NCBI GenBank assembly: GCA_029204225.1 | Contig: CM055111.1 | Span: forward strand, 3,721,744-3,785,743 | Source of the DNA: Diphasiastrum complanatum | Taxonomy: Eukaryota > Streptophyta > Lycopodiopsida > Lycopodiales > Lycopodiaceae | Reading direction: 5' to 3' | DNA length: 64,000 bases | Notes under the pieces: model-generated | What the model was told of the DNA's origin: nothing | The model's database searches: none | What the model saw: the letters and a program-made list of their open reading frames with translations, nothing else | Shown: in pieces, positions 55,354-64,000 of the stretch | Layout of the letters: each line of letters begins with the position of its first letter | Numbering within the stretch: position 1 is the stretch's first letter | Made by a program: the position numbers and the translations under genes

Positions 55354-56704
55354 CTATTGTGATTCATAACTGACATGACGGGCAGGTAGGATCTTAGTTA
55401 GTTCTTTTGGACAGTCTTTGAAACTGTGTTTTCGGATACAATCGGGACACTCAGCATGGTATTGGGTCTTAACTGGACAATCAACCATGAAGTGGCCGGT
55501 TTCACCACAGATGTAACATTTGGTGTGCAGTGGCCCTTGTATAACGGCGTAGCCATCTTGTATGGCTAGTGGTTTTGGACTTGCTGGTGGATATTCATGA
55601 TAAGGCAAGGCATTTCCAGATTATGATGGGTGTTCTTCATATTGTTGAACTGTATGTGCTTGAATAGGTCGATATGAAGGACAAGCATCAACAGGATGCA
55701 TAGCCCGACAGTGTGGGCACCATATTGTTTTTTCATCTATAAGGTATCTATGTAGGGTTTGACTGACCAGGCATACTGCTTTGGATAGACTTCAGAGTAG
55801 TTTGAAACTCATTGGTGAGTTTCTCCATTTGAAGTTGGTGTTGCTTATTAAGCAATGCCAGTTGTGATTTCCAAAAGCTGATCTCGGGTGTCCTTGATCG
55901 GCTTCAACTCATGGACAGGAGCACGTGGTGCTTGCCTTTTCCTAGATTCGTCAATATATGATCCTTCGTCTTCTTTCTTGATGGCATCAGACATAGCTAA
56001 CTTTAGGCTCGTATATTCATCATTGGATTTAAGCTCGCGTCTAATCCATCTTGGAAGACCGACTAAGAACCAAATGATGAGCATTTGTTCAGAGGGCTGT
56101 TCTTGTACTTGACTATACTTTTGAGACGTTTGAAACGCTCAATATAGTCTCATACTAGTTTGTCTTCTGTCATTTTGATATTACTTAGCTTGACAAAAGG
56201 GCTTTCTATCAAGCAAAATGGCTTGATAAAGGCCTCCTTCAAGAGTGACCAGTCACGTTTATCTTCATGATCAAGGCTAAAAAACCATTATCGTGCTCGA
56301 TCGATCATGGTCATCGAGAAGAGTTGAACCATGGCGTCGGGTGATGTCTCGCCATATACATCACATGCATTCTCAAAGATTTGCAAAAATCTTTGAGGGT
56401 CCAAACTACCGTCAAACTCTGGTAGATCCAGCTTGGGTGTACGTCTTTCAAGATGAGCTCTGTGGGTAGCAGAGACTCCATGAAGGTTGGTTCTGGCCTG
56501 TGAGAGGTCAGCACCATAAAAACAGGGTCGTGCGCGTGAAGACTCGGCTCTATCAGGTTCTTGTCCATTGAACGGGTTTGTGGATGGCTCTTGGAGTTCG
56601 GCTCTCATTCGGTAGAACCTATGACGTCTGATCTGTTCAGCTTCACGGGACCTGACCTTGTATGGATAATCGTCTGGGATTTGAGGATTGTTTTGTTGGT
56701 CCAT
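55354..56704 (-). pseudogene. Ty3/gypsy gag with three zinc-knuckle motifs (minus strand)
   Basis: Starts MDQQNNPQIPDDYPYKV. Gag core: RRTPKLDLPEFDGSLDPQRF, FENACDVYGETSPDAMVQLF, DHEDKRDWSLLKEAF and GLPRWIRRELKSNDEYTSLK. It is closely related to 41837-42792. A TAA replaces a sense codon at about 56290 (between RAR and WFF), and further shifts occur. The C-terminal part, missing from the sister copy, has CPHCRAMHPVDAC (about 55690-55725), CYICGETGHFMVDC (about 55490-55530) and CPDCIRKHSFKDC (about 55420-55460). The middle one is a standard CX2CX4HX4C; the other two have only three residues before His. No protease or pol follows at 55340, so it is truncated. Confidence 0.9.
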
Positions 56705-56999
56705 TGGGTACTGGGGTATGAGTTGCTGATGTTTTTGGATTTTATAGGGTTTTTGGTGTTTTTCGATTTTTTAGAGTGTTGAAGGAAGTGAAGGTGGAGA
56801 CTCCGTATAAAAAGGGCTTTCTATTGGTATGAGTTTTGTTTTTTGAAATTCTTTTGGTTTAGGGTTTAGGATTTAGAGTTTTTTTTTTTTTTCAGGCTCA
56901 AGGATGTTGCGAAGATGGTGGTTTGGTCGAAATAGCAATCAGAGGTGTTAATCAAAAGTTATGGTCTGGTCGAGATGGGTGTTACTTGTTCAGGTCGAG
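56705..56999 (-). other. Gag-proximal leader of the minus-strand gypsy
   Basis: T/A-rich, with repeated GGTTTTTGG-like words and a T-run at 56880-56893. It corresponds to 41601-41836 in the sister element. Confidence 0.5.
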
Positions 57000-57440
57000 T
57001 TTTGGCCTGATTGCTTCGGTTGAGAACTCTCAAGTCCCTTCGGTCGAGATTTGATCGCTGCCTTCGGCTCCGGTTGAGATTTGAGCAGGCTCTTTGGCTC
57101 CGGTTGAGATTTGAGCAGGTGCTTCGGCTCCGGTCGAGATCACTTCGACTTCGATTGAGATCTGAATGGATACTTCGGTTTCGGTCAAGATCTGAACGGG
57201 CACTTTGACTTTGGTCGAGATCCAGACGGGCACTTCGACTGAGACTTCAGTAGACACTTTGGTCGAGACTTCAGCTGACGCTTCAGTCAAGATTTCAGCG
57301 AACACTTCGGTTGAGATTTCAGGGAGCACTTCGGTCGAGATATCAGCAAACACTTCGGTTGAGATTCCAGCGAGCGCTTCGTCGAGATTTCATTGAGAGC
57401 TCCAGTTGAGATGTGAGCGTGAGCTCCGATTGAGATTTAA
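57000..57440 (-). repeat. Minisatellite in the minus-strand gypsy leader
   Basis: In plus-strand writing, GGTTGAGATTTCAGGGAGCA, plus CTTC, and variants are repeated. The period is 24 bp for 57235-57400 and 30 bp in the 57060-57130 part. Read on the minus strand it gives CTCGACCGAAG-type units like those at 41090-41600, so both gypsy leaders share this design. A 107-codon frame (IST-E-V repeats) is a by-product. Confidence 0.9.
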
Positions 57441-57590
57441 TTTTTTTTTTTTTTTTTTTGTTTTTGATGCACCTACGTTGCATCGGTCAAGATGGTAAGA
57501 GAGAGAGGCTCGGCTGAGATGGAAGAGAAGGTGTTCGGTTGAGACGTGAGAGAGGGTGCTCGGTTGAGATGGAAGAGAAGGTGTTCGGTT
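57441..57590 (-). repeat. Remaining leader with T17 run and worn repeats
   Basis: A run of 17-18 T, then GTGCTCGGTTGAGATGGAAG in two to three copies (57520-57590), the far end of the same repeat vocabulary. Confidence 0.65.
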
Positions 57591-57594
57591 GAGC

Positions 57595-57803
57595 TCCTAC
57601 ATGGTCATTCCATCTTCCGGGATTCACCATGAGGCTTACACAGTTTTTGCATGTCTTTCCTAGCTAGTATTTCTCGGCTCTCATACTCGGCTCTCAGTCT
57701 TCATTAGTCTCGTCTTCTCAGAGACCTCCTCGGTCTAAGGTGAGAGGTGCTCTTGAGTTGCTCTGTCAGAGTATCTTGGAGATTCGTCAGAATCAGCCAA
57801 CAT
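57595..57803 (-). repeat. Segment related to the gypsy LTR start at 39678
   Basis: The reverse complement aligns with 39678-39890 (TGTTGGC, GACCGAGGAGGTCTC, GAGAGCCGAG, CCATGTAGGAGCT). In this element it lies between primer site and minisatellite, so it is either a residual LTR part or a leader segment shared by the family. Confidence 0.65.
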
Positions 57804-57848
57804 TGATGGAAGCCATTGTTTGAATAACCTGGCTTTGAGAACCTTAAT

Positions 57849-57860
57849 ACTCGGATACCA
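57849..57860 (-). promoter_or_regulatory. Primer binding site, tRNA-Met-like, degenerate
   Basis: Minus strand TGGTATCCGAGT, close to TGGTATCAGAGC. It is placed upstream of the leader and gag on the same strand. Confidence 0.6.
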
Positions 57861-58640
57861 CTATTGGAATCTTTTGAATGATCAACCCACTCTGATACAG
57901 AGTGTTGGTATGCTCTATTTAGGTCAAAATGTTAGAAGCATGAACGAGCACACTTGAATGCTCTATTTCAATGCTGGGAAGACTCAAATTCCTTATGCAA
58001 AGCTCAGATAGAGTCAATCTATGTAGTTGTAGCTACTACTTCATCTTACAAAAAATCATCTTCCGGGCAATAGATTGACACTACAGATTTGATTTAAGTT
58101 TATGAATAGTAGATCATGTTTAGTAACAGCGGAAGTATATCTACTGTAAGCAAGCATCAAATTCATTCATAGATTACACACCATAGGCAAAATGTCGCAA
58201 CTCTAATTTCATAAATAAGTTTACAACAACGCTTTCAAGTGTTATCTGTTTCTCAGATCAGCACGTCGGTGCAAGAGAGGTATTCTCTCTTACGAGGACT
58301 CTAGCTACTGCTAATTCTATATCTGTTTGTGTGATAGTACTTGACTAACACTCACCCATCAAAAATAGCCAACTCATTTCTCTCATTCATCTTGTTTATA
58401 TAGAAACAGAGAAAAGGGAGTTTTGCTAATCCTTTCATAATAAGAAACTGGTTAAGCTCATTCTAACGACTTCCAGTTGTGCGTCGTCATCGTTCTAGAG
58501 TCCGTTCTCCATGCTGGTATTTTGTTGATCTTCCTTGGTACTTGGGTCATGAAGATCCGTCATTTTTGTAGCCGTCTATGACCGCAATTGTTGCTTTGCA
58601 GTCGTGAGTGGTTGTGAATCGTATCGCATACTGACTGCAA
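57861..58640 (-). repeat. Probable 5' LTR of the minus-strand gypsy (right end uncertain)
   Basis: Begins next to the primer site. On the minus strand it carries a TATA box, CTATATAAACAAG (about 58390-58402), followed by AGAGAATACCTCTCTTGCAC (about 58272-58291), a layout similar to the 25661-26290 LTR-like repeat. The far end may reach beyond 59120, taking in the short conserved ORF. Confidence 0.5.
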
Positions 58641-58960
58641 TTGTTCCCTTTGCAATGGCCTTCAGTCATCTACTTCGTGAACTGGTTCCTTTTGGTCTTC
58701 GCTAGCATATCGCAATCTTTGACATTGCGGTGGTCTTCGGTTCCTAGCGGTGCCTTGAGGTGCGGTTTGGTTCCTTCGGTCTTTGCTTGTGGACCGTGTG
58801 TTGGTGCCTTTCCTGCTGGTGATTTTCCTTGGCTTCGTTGGTCTTCGCTTGTAGCCGTAAGGTTGACCCCTTGCGGTGCATTACTGTTGCATTTGGTTTA
58901 CTTCGATTCTGTAATGGATCGTCTACAGGACTTTATGGTTGTCTGCAGTGCTTTCGTCAA
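58641..58960. repeat. GC-richer stretch with CTTCGGTTCC/TTGCGGTG words
   Basis: Irregular repeats of TTGCGGTGGTCTTCGG, GGTTCCTTCGGTC and GTCTTCGCTTG. A plus-strand frame of 130 codons passes through it but has no recognisable domain. Confidence 0.55.
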
Positions 58961-59162
58961 AGTCGTTTGCATTGCGGTTGCGGTGGTTTACGGTTTCTGC
59001 CTGTGGGCAGTTCCCGTGTATTTCTGCAGGTAAGGCTTGTTGACTCTTTACATGTATTTCTACAAGTTTTGGTTCATAAACTAGCAATGCTTTGTGGGTA
59101 GAAACTTTATGTTTCTTCATGCTCGAGGGCATGTCTTGGGTTTCGTTAATAAGTTTGAACAT
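58923..59162 (-). CDS. 79-codon ORF, start shared with 29718
   Basis: The internal MKKHKVSTHKALLVYEPKLVE (21 residues, here for reference only to its first part MKKHKVSTHKALLVY) aligns with MKKQNVSITKALLAF at 29718. DNA and protein are both conserved. No domain known. It lies upstream of a probable LTR promoter, as the other copy does. Confidence 0.3.
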   Translation of the reverse strand: MFKLINETQDMPSSMKKHKVSTHKALLVYEPKLVEIHVKSQQALPAEIHGNCPQAETVNHRNRNANDFDESTADNHKVL

Positions 59163-59346
59163 GTGTCTATCTAGTTAGATGACACTTGTCAAGCCCATGC
59201 AGTTTGGGACTTATACTATATGCATAGTGTTTCTTGTTATTCAAAAGCTTTTGTTGTGTCCCTTTGAGAGCTACGGATGCTTGAGTTATGTTGGTGTGAT
59301 ATGCATACTGCACTAAATCTTGTATTGTCCTTGAGGAATTCCAACA
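59120..59346 (+). repeat. End of a plus-strand 5' LTR
   Basis: Ends ATTCCAACA immediately before a tRNA-Met-type primer site. The start is unknown, and the region may overlap the opposite-strand repeat to its left. Confidence 0.5.
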
Positions 59347-59358
59347 TGGTATTAGAGC
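59347..59358 (+). promoter_or_regulatory. Primer binding site, tRNA-Met type
   Basis: TGGTATTAGAGC, one change from TGGTATCAGAGC, on the plus strand right after CA. Confidence 0.75.
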
Positions 59359-59979
59359 TGCAAGATGCTACAAGCGTGCTACGATCCAAAAGAGCTGTTC
59401 ACCAGAAAAGCCAACATCAGAGAAGGAGCCTTTGAAGGACACCATACTGGGATATTGGTAGTCCAGTTGACAGAAAGTGGTAAAGTTCCTTTGATTTGAT
59501 CTTCAAGAAAGCAATGGCAAAAGGTTAAAGTAAGAATTCTGAGAGAATTTCGAGATAAATTGTAGAGAATTCTAAGGTAAATTGTAGTGAATTCCAGGGT
59601 AAATTGTAGTAGCTTCAGTGGTTTTTGAAAAAAAATATTGTTTGAGGTAGAGAATCCATTATATGGATAGCCATTTGGTGCAACTAGATCTGTAGAGGAG
59701 CTGCACATAACAATGATAGCTAGCCAAATATTTACAGAGAACAATTGGGTGGAAATCTGAAAAAGTTTTGAAAATTTTAGATTTCGTGGGATGTTGGCAA
59801 GTTTCTCAAAAAAAATGAATCGCTTGTAGTCAATATCGCACCAATGTCTACGCCGTAAAAGATTCTGACACGTCGGATTTTGACAGATCTTTTGAACTTG
59901 CCTACAAATGGATTCTTGCATCCATCATAGCAATTACGTGGCACTATTATCTACAGAATGGGGAGGAAGAGTAGTATCT
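59359..59979. other. Leader start; no gene
   Basis: A minus-strand frame of 180 codons (59379-59921) crosses it but runs against the element and shows no domain. AGAGAATTCTAAGGTAAATT-like words repeat near 59540-59605. Confidence 0.4.
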
Positions 59980-60960
59980 ATAGGATATTTTTTCGAGTTT
60001 TTTCAAGTATTTAACTCTTTCGAGTTTTTCTAGTTTTGAAAATTCTCGAGTTTTCCGAGCTTTAAATTTTTTGAGTTCTTTCGGATTTTATAAAATTTTT
60101 GAGTTTTTTCAACTTTTCAAGTTTTTCCGAGTCCTTTGAAGTTTTTTGAGATTTTCGGAGTTGTATCACGATTTTCAAGTTTCTTGACGCTTTTTTAAGT
60201 TTCTTTCGATTTTTTTTTGATGTTTTCGATTTTTTTCACGTTTTTTCGATTTTTTTTCGATACTTTATTGATTGTCGATACTTGACATTTTTCAGTACCT
60301 TGTCATTTTTTCCATACATACAGATTTTTTTTCGATACGAGACTCGAAGTTTTTTCAGAATTTTCCGATAATGTATCGCCTTGGAAACAATCCGAGATGT
60401 TTTCGATATCGACAATAGATTTTTTCAGATACTTTATCAACTCAAGTTTTTCGAGGTTTTGTTTCGAGGTCACTGTAAATTTTTTTGATACTGATATTTT
60501 TTATCCTTTTATACATGTTTCGATACTTTCATCAAATTTTTGATCCTAGAATTTTTTCGAGCTCTTTATTATTTTTATTTTTTTGAGCCTTGTTTTTGAG
60601 TCATTAAATTTTCGATCTATTACTTTTTCGAGCTAGTTTTTTTTTGATAGATATAACGATAATAGATTTTTCGAGTCCTGATTTTTCAAATTTTGTTTTC
60701 GAGTTTTATTTTTTTGAATTCTCTTTTTTCGAGTTCTCATTTTTTGAGTTTTTATTTTTTGAGTTTTATTTTTTGAGTTTTATTTTTCGAGTTTCATGTT
60801 TCGAATTTCATTTTTCGAATTTGATTTTTCGATCCAAATTTTATTTAATCCCTTATTTTTTGATCTCTTATTTTTTGACACCTTATAATTTTTTGATCCC
60901 CTGTAAATTTTTCGATATTTTATATTTTTTTTCATCCCCTGTCTTTTCGATCCAGTCTAT
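59980..60960 (+). repeat. 1 kb T-rich array of TTTTTCGAG/TTTTTTGAG words
   Basis: Runs of 3-9 T separated by GAG, CGA or CGAT, almost without interruption. The 177-codon frame from 60644 (repeated FFEF) is produced by this repeat and is not a credible protein. Similar text occurs at 53925-54440 and briefly at 41625-41700. Confidence 0.85.
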
Positions 60961-61300
60961 TTTTTTTTCCGATCTAGTTCCATCTGACGTCCATTGCATC
61001 CGCCAACCTCCATTCGACACCCTCCACCTTCATTTGCATCTGACACCCTTCCTCACTAGTTTCATCCGACGTCCTCCATCTGAGTTCCATCCGATGCCTA
61101 TTACATTCGCCAACCATTTGCATCCGCCAGTGCCTTCGAAATTTCATCCACCAATGTCTTCCAACTATTGCATCTGACGTCCTCTACCTTCATCTGCATC
61201 CGACACATTTGCATCCGCTACTGCATTTTGCTACATCTGTCCCTGCATTCCCTTTGCATTCCACAGTTGACATCCGACGAACTTCAGAATACATCCGATG
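60961..61300 (+). repeat. CATCCGAC/CATCTGAC array
   Basis: Words such as GCATCCGCCA, CATCCGACGTCCTCC and CATCTGACACCCTTCC follow each other irregularly. Together with the T-rich array this copies the leader layout at 53925-54440. Confidence 0.8.
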
Positions 61301-61823
61301 AGTTATCAGAGTTCTTCACCATTGTTCAGTTTTTTATGGTTGATTTGACATATCAATCATATCCTATTAGTTCAATCATATCTAAAAAATAATCAATATA
61401 GAATCCCATATTGCTAATCTGATTCTGGTATATGATTCAGTCAAAGACAAAATAGTCGAAGACATGTCCATTCATGACCAAGTATATTCGAGACTATAAT
61501 CAACAGAAGATCCGACGGGCCTCTAAATTGTTATTAAAGTTACATCCGACCAGACCATCTGAGAGCTCCTATATTTTATATCTGACTCCTCAATCTCTCA
61601 TCACATCCGATTTTATGTCCAATGCTTGACTATTTCATATTTACTAAAATACATCCGATGCTATGTATGATGGTTCGTATACTTCCAAAATCCACTGAAT
61701 GTTAAAACCGAGGCTTCCATCCGAATGTTTTGAACCAACTCTCTTCCACCGAAACTCTTCAACTGAATCTTCACTAAGGAACTCAAACCGAGTCTCCTCG
61801 ACCGAGGGAATCAACCGAAGTTT
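61301..61823 (+). other. End of the leader, cut by a copia LTR
   Basis: ACATCCGA words continue to about 61730. From 61730 the text changes to CCGAAACTC/CTCGACCGAGG words, like the other gypsy leaders. The LTR begins at 61824. No gag found. Confidence 0.5.
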
Positions 61824-62481
61824 TGTTGAATTTCACACGTGTGGACTGTCCACACATGTACTTGTGATCTCCTAAGGTGTGTAGATGCACCAAGATCAAG
61901 ACTAGATTGAGATTCAAGATCAATCTTGAATCCTATGGCAAAAATACACTACTACATGCATTCAATCACTTCCAACTCTCACTCACACGTGTGGGAAGTA
62001 TTCAAAAAATAATCTAAGTAAAAACAAGCTGCTCTCCTCAAGTAGAGAGAGAAAATACATTATGAGCTCTCGGGTAGAGAGAGAAAGCTAGAAATCCAAT
62101 AACTCACAAAATCCATGAAATCACCAAATCAATTAATTTCAAAATGAGGAGTACAATGATACTAGTAGTCCACGAGCTACCACTATGCTTAACTATGATT
62201 GGACCATATTTTGTCAGCTCTTGATCCTATTGGATCATTGATCTATGCACCTCTTAATTCTATTGGACTATATTCAAGCACACCTCAATTTCCTATTGGA
62301 CCTCACAAGGTTCCACCTCTAAATCCTATTGGACCTCTTGGAATTCATCAAACAAAAACTTTACACTTGTCTACACTCTAATTAGCAAGTGTTTAGCCTC
62401 TTACTCTATTTTGGCTCAATAGTGGCATTACAAGTGGAAATGCATAATTTGCCATCTATGCCAAATTTATTCCTATCAACA
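61824..62481 (-). repeat. 3' LTR of a minus-strand copia (family of 25251-25660)
   Basis: The left edge TGTTGAATTTCACACG matches 25251. The right edge CAACA (62481) fits a minus-strand start TGTTGATAGG preceded by AGGTGTAGGA as a modest purine tract. 658 bp. CACACGTGTG at 61834 and 61984. Confidence 0.85.
62225..62356. repeat. 33-bp minisatellite in the LTR
   Basis: TCCTATTGGA or TTCTATTGGA at 62225, 62258, 62291 and 62324, an exact 33-bp spacing, four units. It lies toward the U3 side in the LTR's own orientation. The related LTR at 25251 is cut just before it. Confidence 0.85.
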
Positions 62482-62640
62482 TCCTACACCTAGATTCTTG
62501 ATGTAAAAAACATAAGACCCCTATATCTAACATAGATAATTTTTTTCAATTCTTCACACTCCTAAAAAATTATCTATGAAGATTTGAGCATTGATCTTGA
62601 TATAACTCCAAGATTAGATCTATGCTTGATGAAAGCACTT
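62482..62640 (-). other. Copia 3' untranslated part
   Basis: Between the pol end and the LTR. ATTATCTATG occurs twice around a GGAGTGTGAAG segment (about 62538-62575). Confidence 0.5.
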
Positions 62641-64000
62641 TTGCTCAAAGGCTTGGTGAGTAGATCGGCAATACAAGAGGACGAGTTGACATGCTCCAAA
62701 TAGATTTCTCCTCCAATAAGCTTTCTCTCTCAAAAAAATGGTGTGCCACTTCTATGTGCTTGCTTCTTGTATGAAATATGGGATTATTGGCAAGAGCTTG
62801 GGCCGAGATGTTATCACACTTGATCATTGGTAGATCATCCTCCTTGATGCACTTTAGTTCCATTAATAACCTCTTGATCCAAAGCACTTCTTTGGTAGTT
62901 TTAGTGAGTGCTTTGTACTCGGCCTCACATGAAGAGAGAGATATAGTATCTTTCTTTTTGGAAAGCCAAGATATTAGATTGCCTCCAAGAAAGATAGTGT
63001 ATGCACTAATAGACTTTTGATCCATCTTTCACTTGCAAAGTCCGAATCCGAGTAGCCAATAATGGATAGATCTTCACTTTTATAGAGTAGACCATAATCA
63101 CAAGATGAAGATACATATCTTAGAAATCTCTTTGGCCATCTTCCAATGATGGATCTTAGAATCTTGCATAAATTAACTCAATTTGTGCACACAAAAAACT
63201 AAGATCGGGCCTAGTAATGGTAAGCCAAATCAAGGAGCCTACAAGACTCCCTAAAAAGTGTGATGTCCTCAAAGGATCTTTTCATCACGCTTATTAGGAT
63301 CTTTTACAATTTGCTCCATTGGAGTATCTATGCTCTTAAATTTTTCCATATGGAATTTTTTTCAAAATAGAGTGAGCATATCTAGATTGGCATATAAAGA
63401 CATGATTTTTCATAAAAATCAATTTTCTAGGCCTAGGAATGTAATGTATCTCTCCTAGATCTTGCATTTTAAAAACTCACATCCACAGTGCTAGCGTGGG
63501 TTTCAATCAACTAGCTTGATACAACTTCCCACAAAGGAATATTGTCCATCAACATAAATTAGAAGAATGACAATATTGCTATCAACAAACTTTAGATACA
63601 TGGAAGGATCATAGTCACTAAGAGTAAATCCTAGTGAGATAAGAAAAAGAGTTAAGTCTTGAATACCATGATCTTTGGTGCTTGCTTGAGTCCCATAAAG
63701 GACTTTTGAAGAGCAAGCACACTCTTTGGACTCAATCCTTGATGAATCCTTGAGGTTGTTCCATTAGATCTCCTCCTCAAGATAACCCATTGTAGAAAAG
63801 CATTGGATACATCTAATTGGAACACATTCCACTTGAAAAAAACAAGCAAGAGAAATAAGAATTCTTACTGTCACCAACTTTGCAACGGGTGCAAAGGTCT
63901 CCCTCATAATCAAGACCATGGATTTGAGCAAATCCTTTGGCACATAATCTTGCTTTATGCTTGTTGATGGTGCCATCATGATTGAACTTGATCCGAAATA
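62641..64000 (-). pseudogene. Copia RT and RNase H (minus strand), runs off the window
   Basis: From the right: RT start text (TRILISLACFF-like, then EEEI-type text) with frameshifts at about 63880 and 63780, and SFMGLKQAPK (63690). The YVDD area at about 63560 is decayed. RNase H is better kept: DQKSISAYTIFLGGNLISWL, SLSSCEAEYKALTKTTKEVL, CDNISAQALANNPIFHTRSK and HIEVAHHF, then a shift at about 62730. Gag, protease and integrase would lie to the right of 64000. Confidence 0.9.

Noticed and set aside
58641-59033. 130-codon plus-strand ORF rich in Val, Cys and Phe
   Set aside because: Crosses a word-repeat region (CTTCGGTTCC) and overlaps the better supported minus-strand ORF. No domain.
59379-59921. 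180-codon minus-strand ORF
   Set aside because: Opposes the element that starts at 59347; no recognisable domain and unusual composition. Kept only as a remark.
60644-61177. 177-codon ORF with repeated FFEF
   Set aside because: Produced by the T-rich GAG array; composition is that of the DNA repeat, not of a protein.
1-64000. Integrated plant pararetrovirus (caulimovirid)
   Set aside because: All RT-bearing pieces read as copia, with YVDD boxes, or as gypsy, with LTRs and tRNA-Met-type primer sites. No movement-protein or coat-protein motif was seen.

Overview
The window looks like a repeat-dense, AT-rich nuclear stretch from a land plant. Almost everything recognisable is LTR retrotransposon: Ty1/copia polyproteins of at least three types, Ty3/gypsy gag and reverse transcriptase remnants, LTRs, and plant-style primer binding sites complementary to initiator tRNA-Met (TGGTATCAGAGC and variants). 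I see no intact host gene, rRNA, tRNA or CRISPR array. I cannot place the species; nothing here points securely to one plant lineage.

Layout. 1-3.9 kb: 3' end of a copia element with its LTR, then a scrambled copia remnant whose two parts lie on opposite strands. 3.9-6.1 kb: an intron-bearing pseudogene fragment, then a dispersed repeat (second copy at 49.7-51.2 kb) that carries the end of an unknown protein and, here, a set of nested fold-backs. 7.5-9.3 kb: a very decayed gypsy element. 10.4-13.2 kb: a minus-strand copia 5' half. 14.3-16.1 kb: a copia of another lineage lacking the RT core. 16.1-20 kb: AT-rich with nothing recognised. 20.6-22 kb: a worn tandem repeat. 22-25.7 kb: a minus-strand copia 5' half with its 5' LTR. 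25.7-29.7 kb: an inverted pair of LTR-like repeats enclosing a copia gag-protease fragment that is interrupted by another 5' LTR. 31.4-37.9 kb: the only complete element, a copia with near-identical LTRs and a CAAAT target-site duplication. 39.5-42.8 kb: a gypsy LTR, minisatellite leader and gag, cut by a minus-strand copia (42.8-46.5 kb). 46.5-49.3 kb: pieces of further copia elements. 51-54.8 kb: LTRs, one followed by a TTGGCGCC-type primer site and a T-rich leader. 55.3-59.3 kb: a minus-strand gypsy gag with its leader and probable 5' LTR, plus a conserved short ORF. 59.3-61.8 kb: a plus-strand 5' LTR end with a long T-rich, CATCCGAC-rich leader. 61.8-64 kb: the 3' end of a minus-strand copia running off the window.

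How the parts relate. Most elements are fragments created by nested insertion, truncation and inversion, so the window reads as a layered insertion record. Only the 31.4-37.9 kb element is close to functional. Its LTRs differ by one substitution and one indel, and its single long ORF is broken by one extra T in a T6 run near the end of RNase H. The most unusual signals are: a G-box palindrome (CACACGTGTG) shared by LTRs of several unrelated copia families; in-phase 24-bp minisatellite leaders in two gypsy elements; the nested fold-back near 5.3-6.0 kb; and captured, partly spliced-looking coding fragments of unknown origin.
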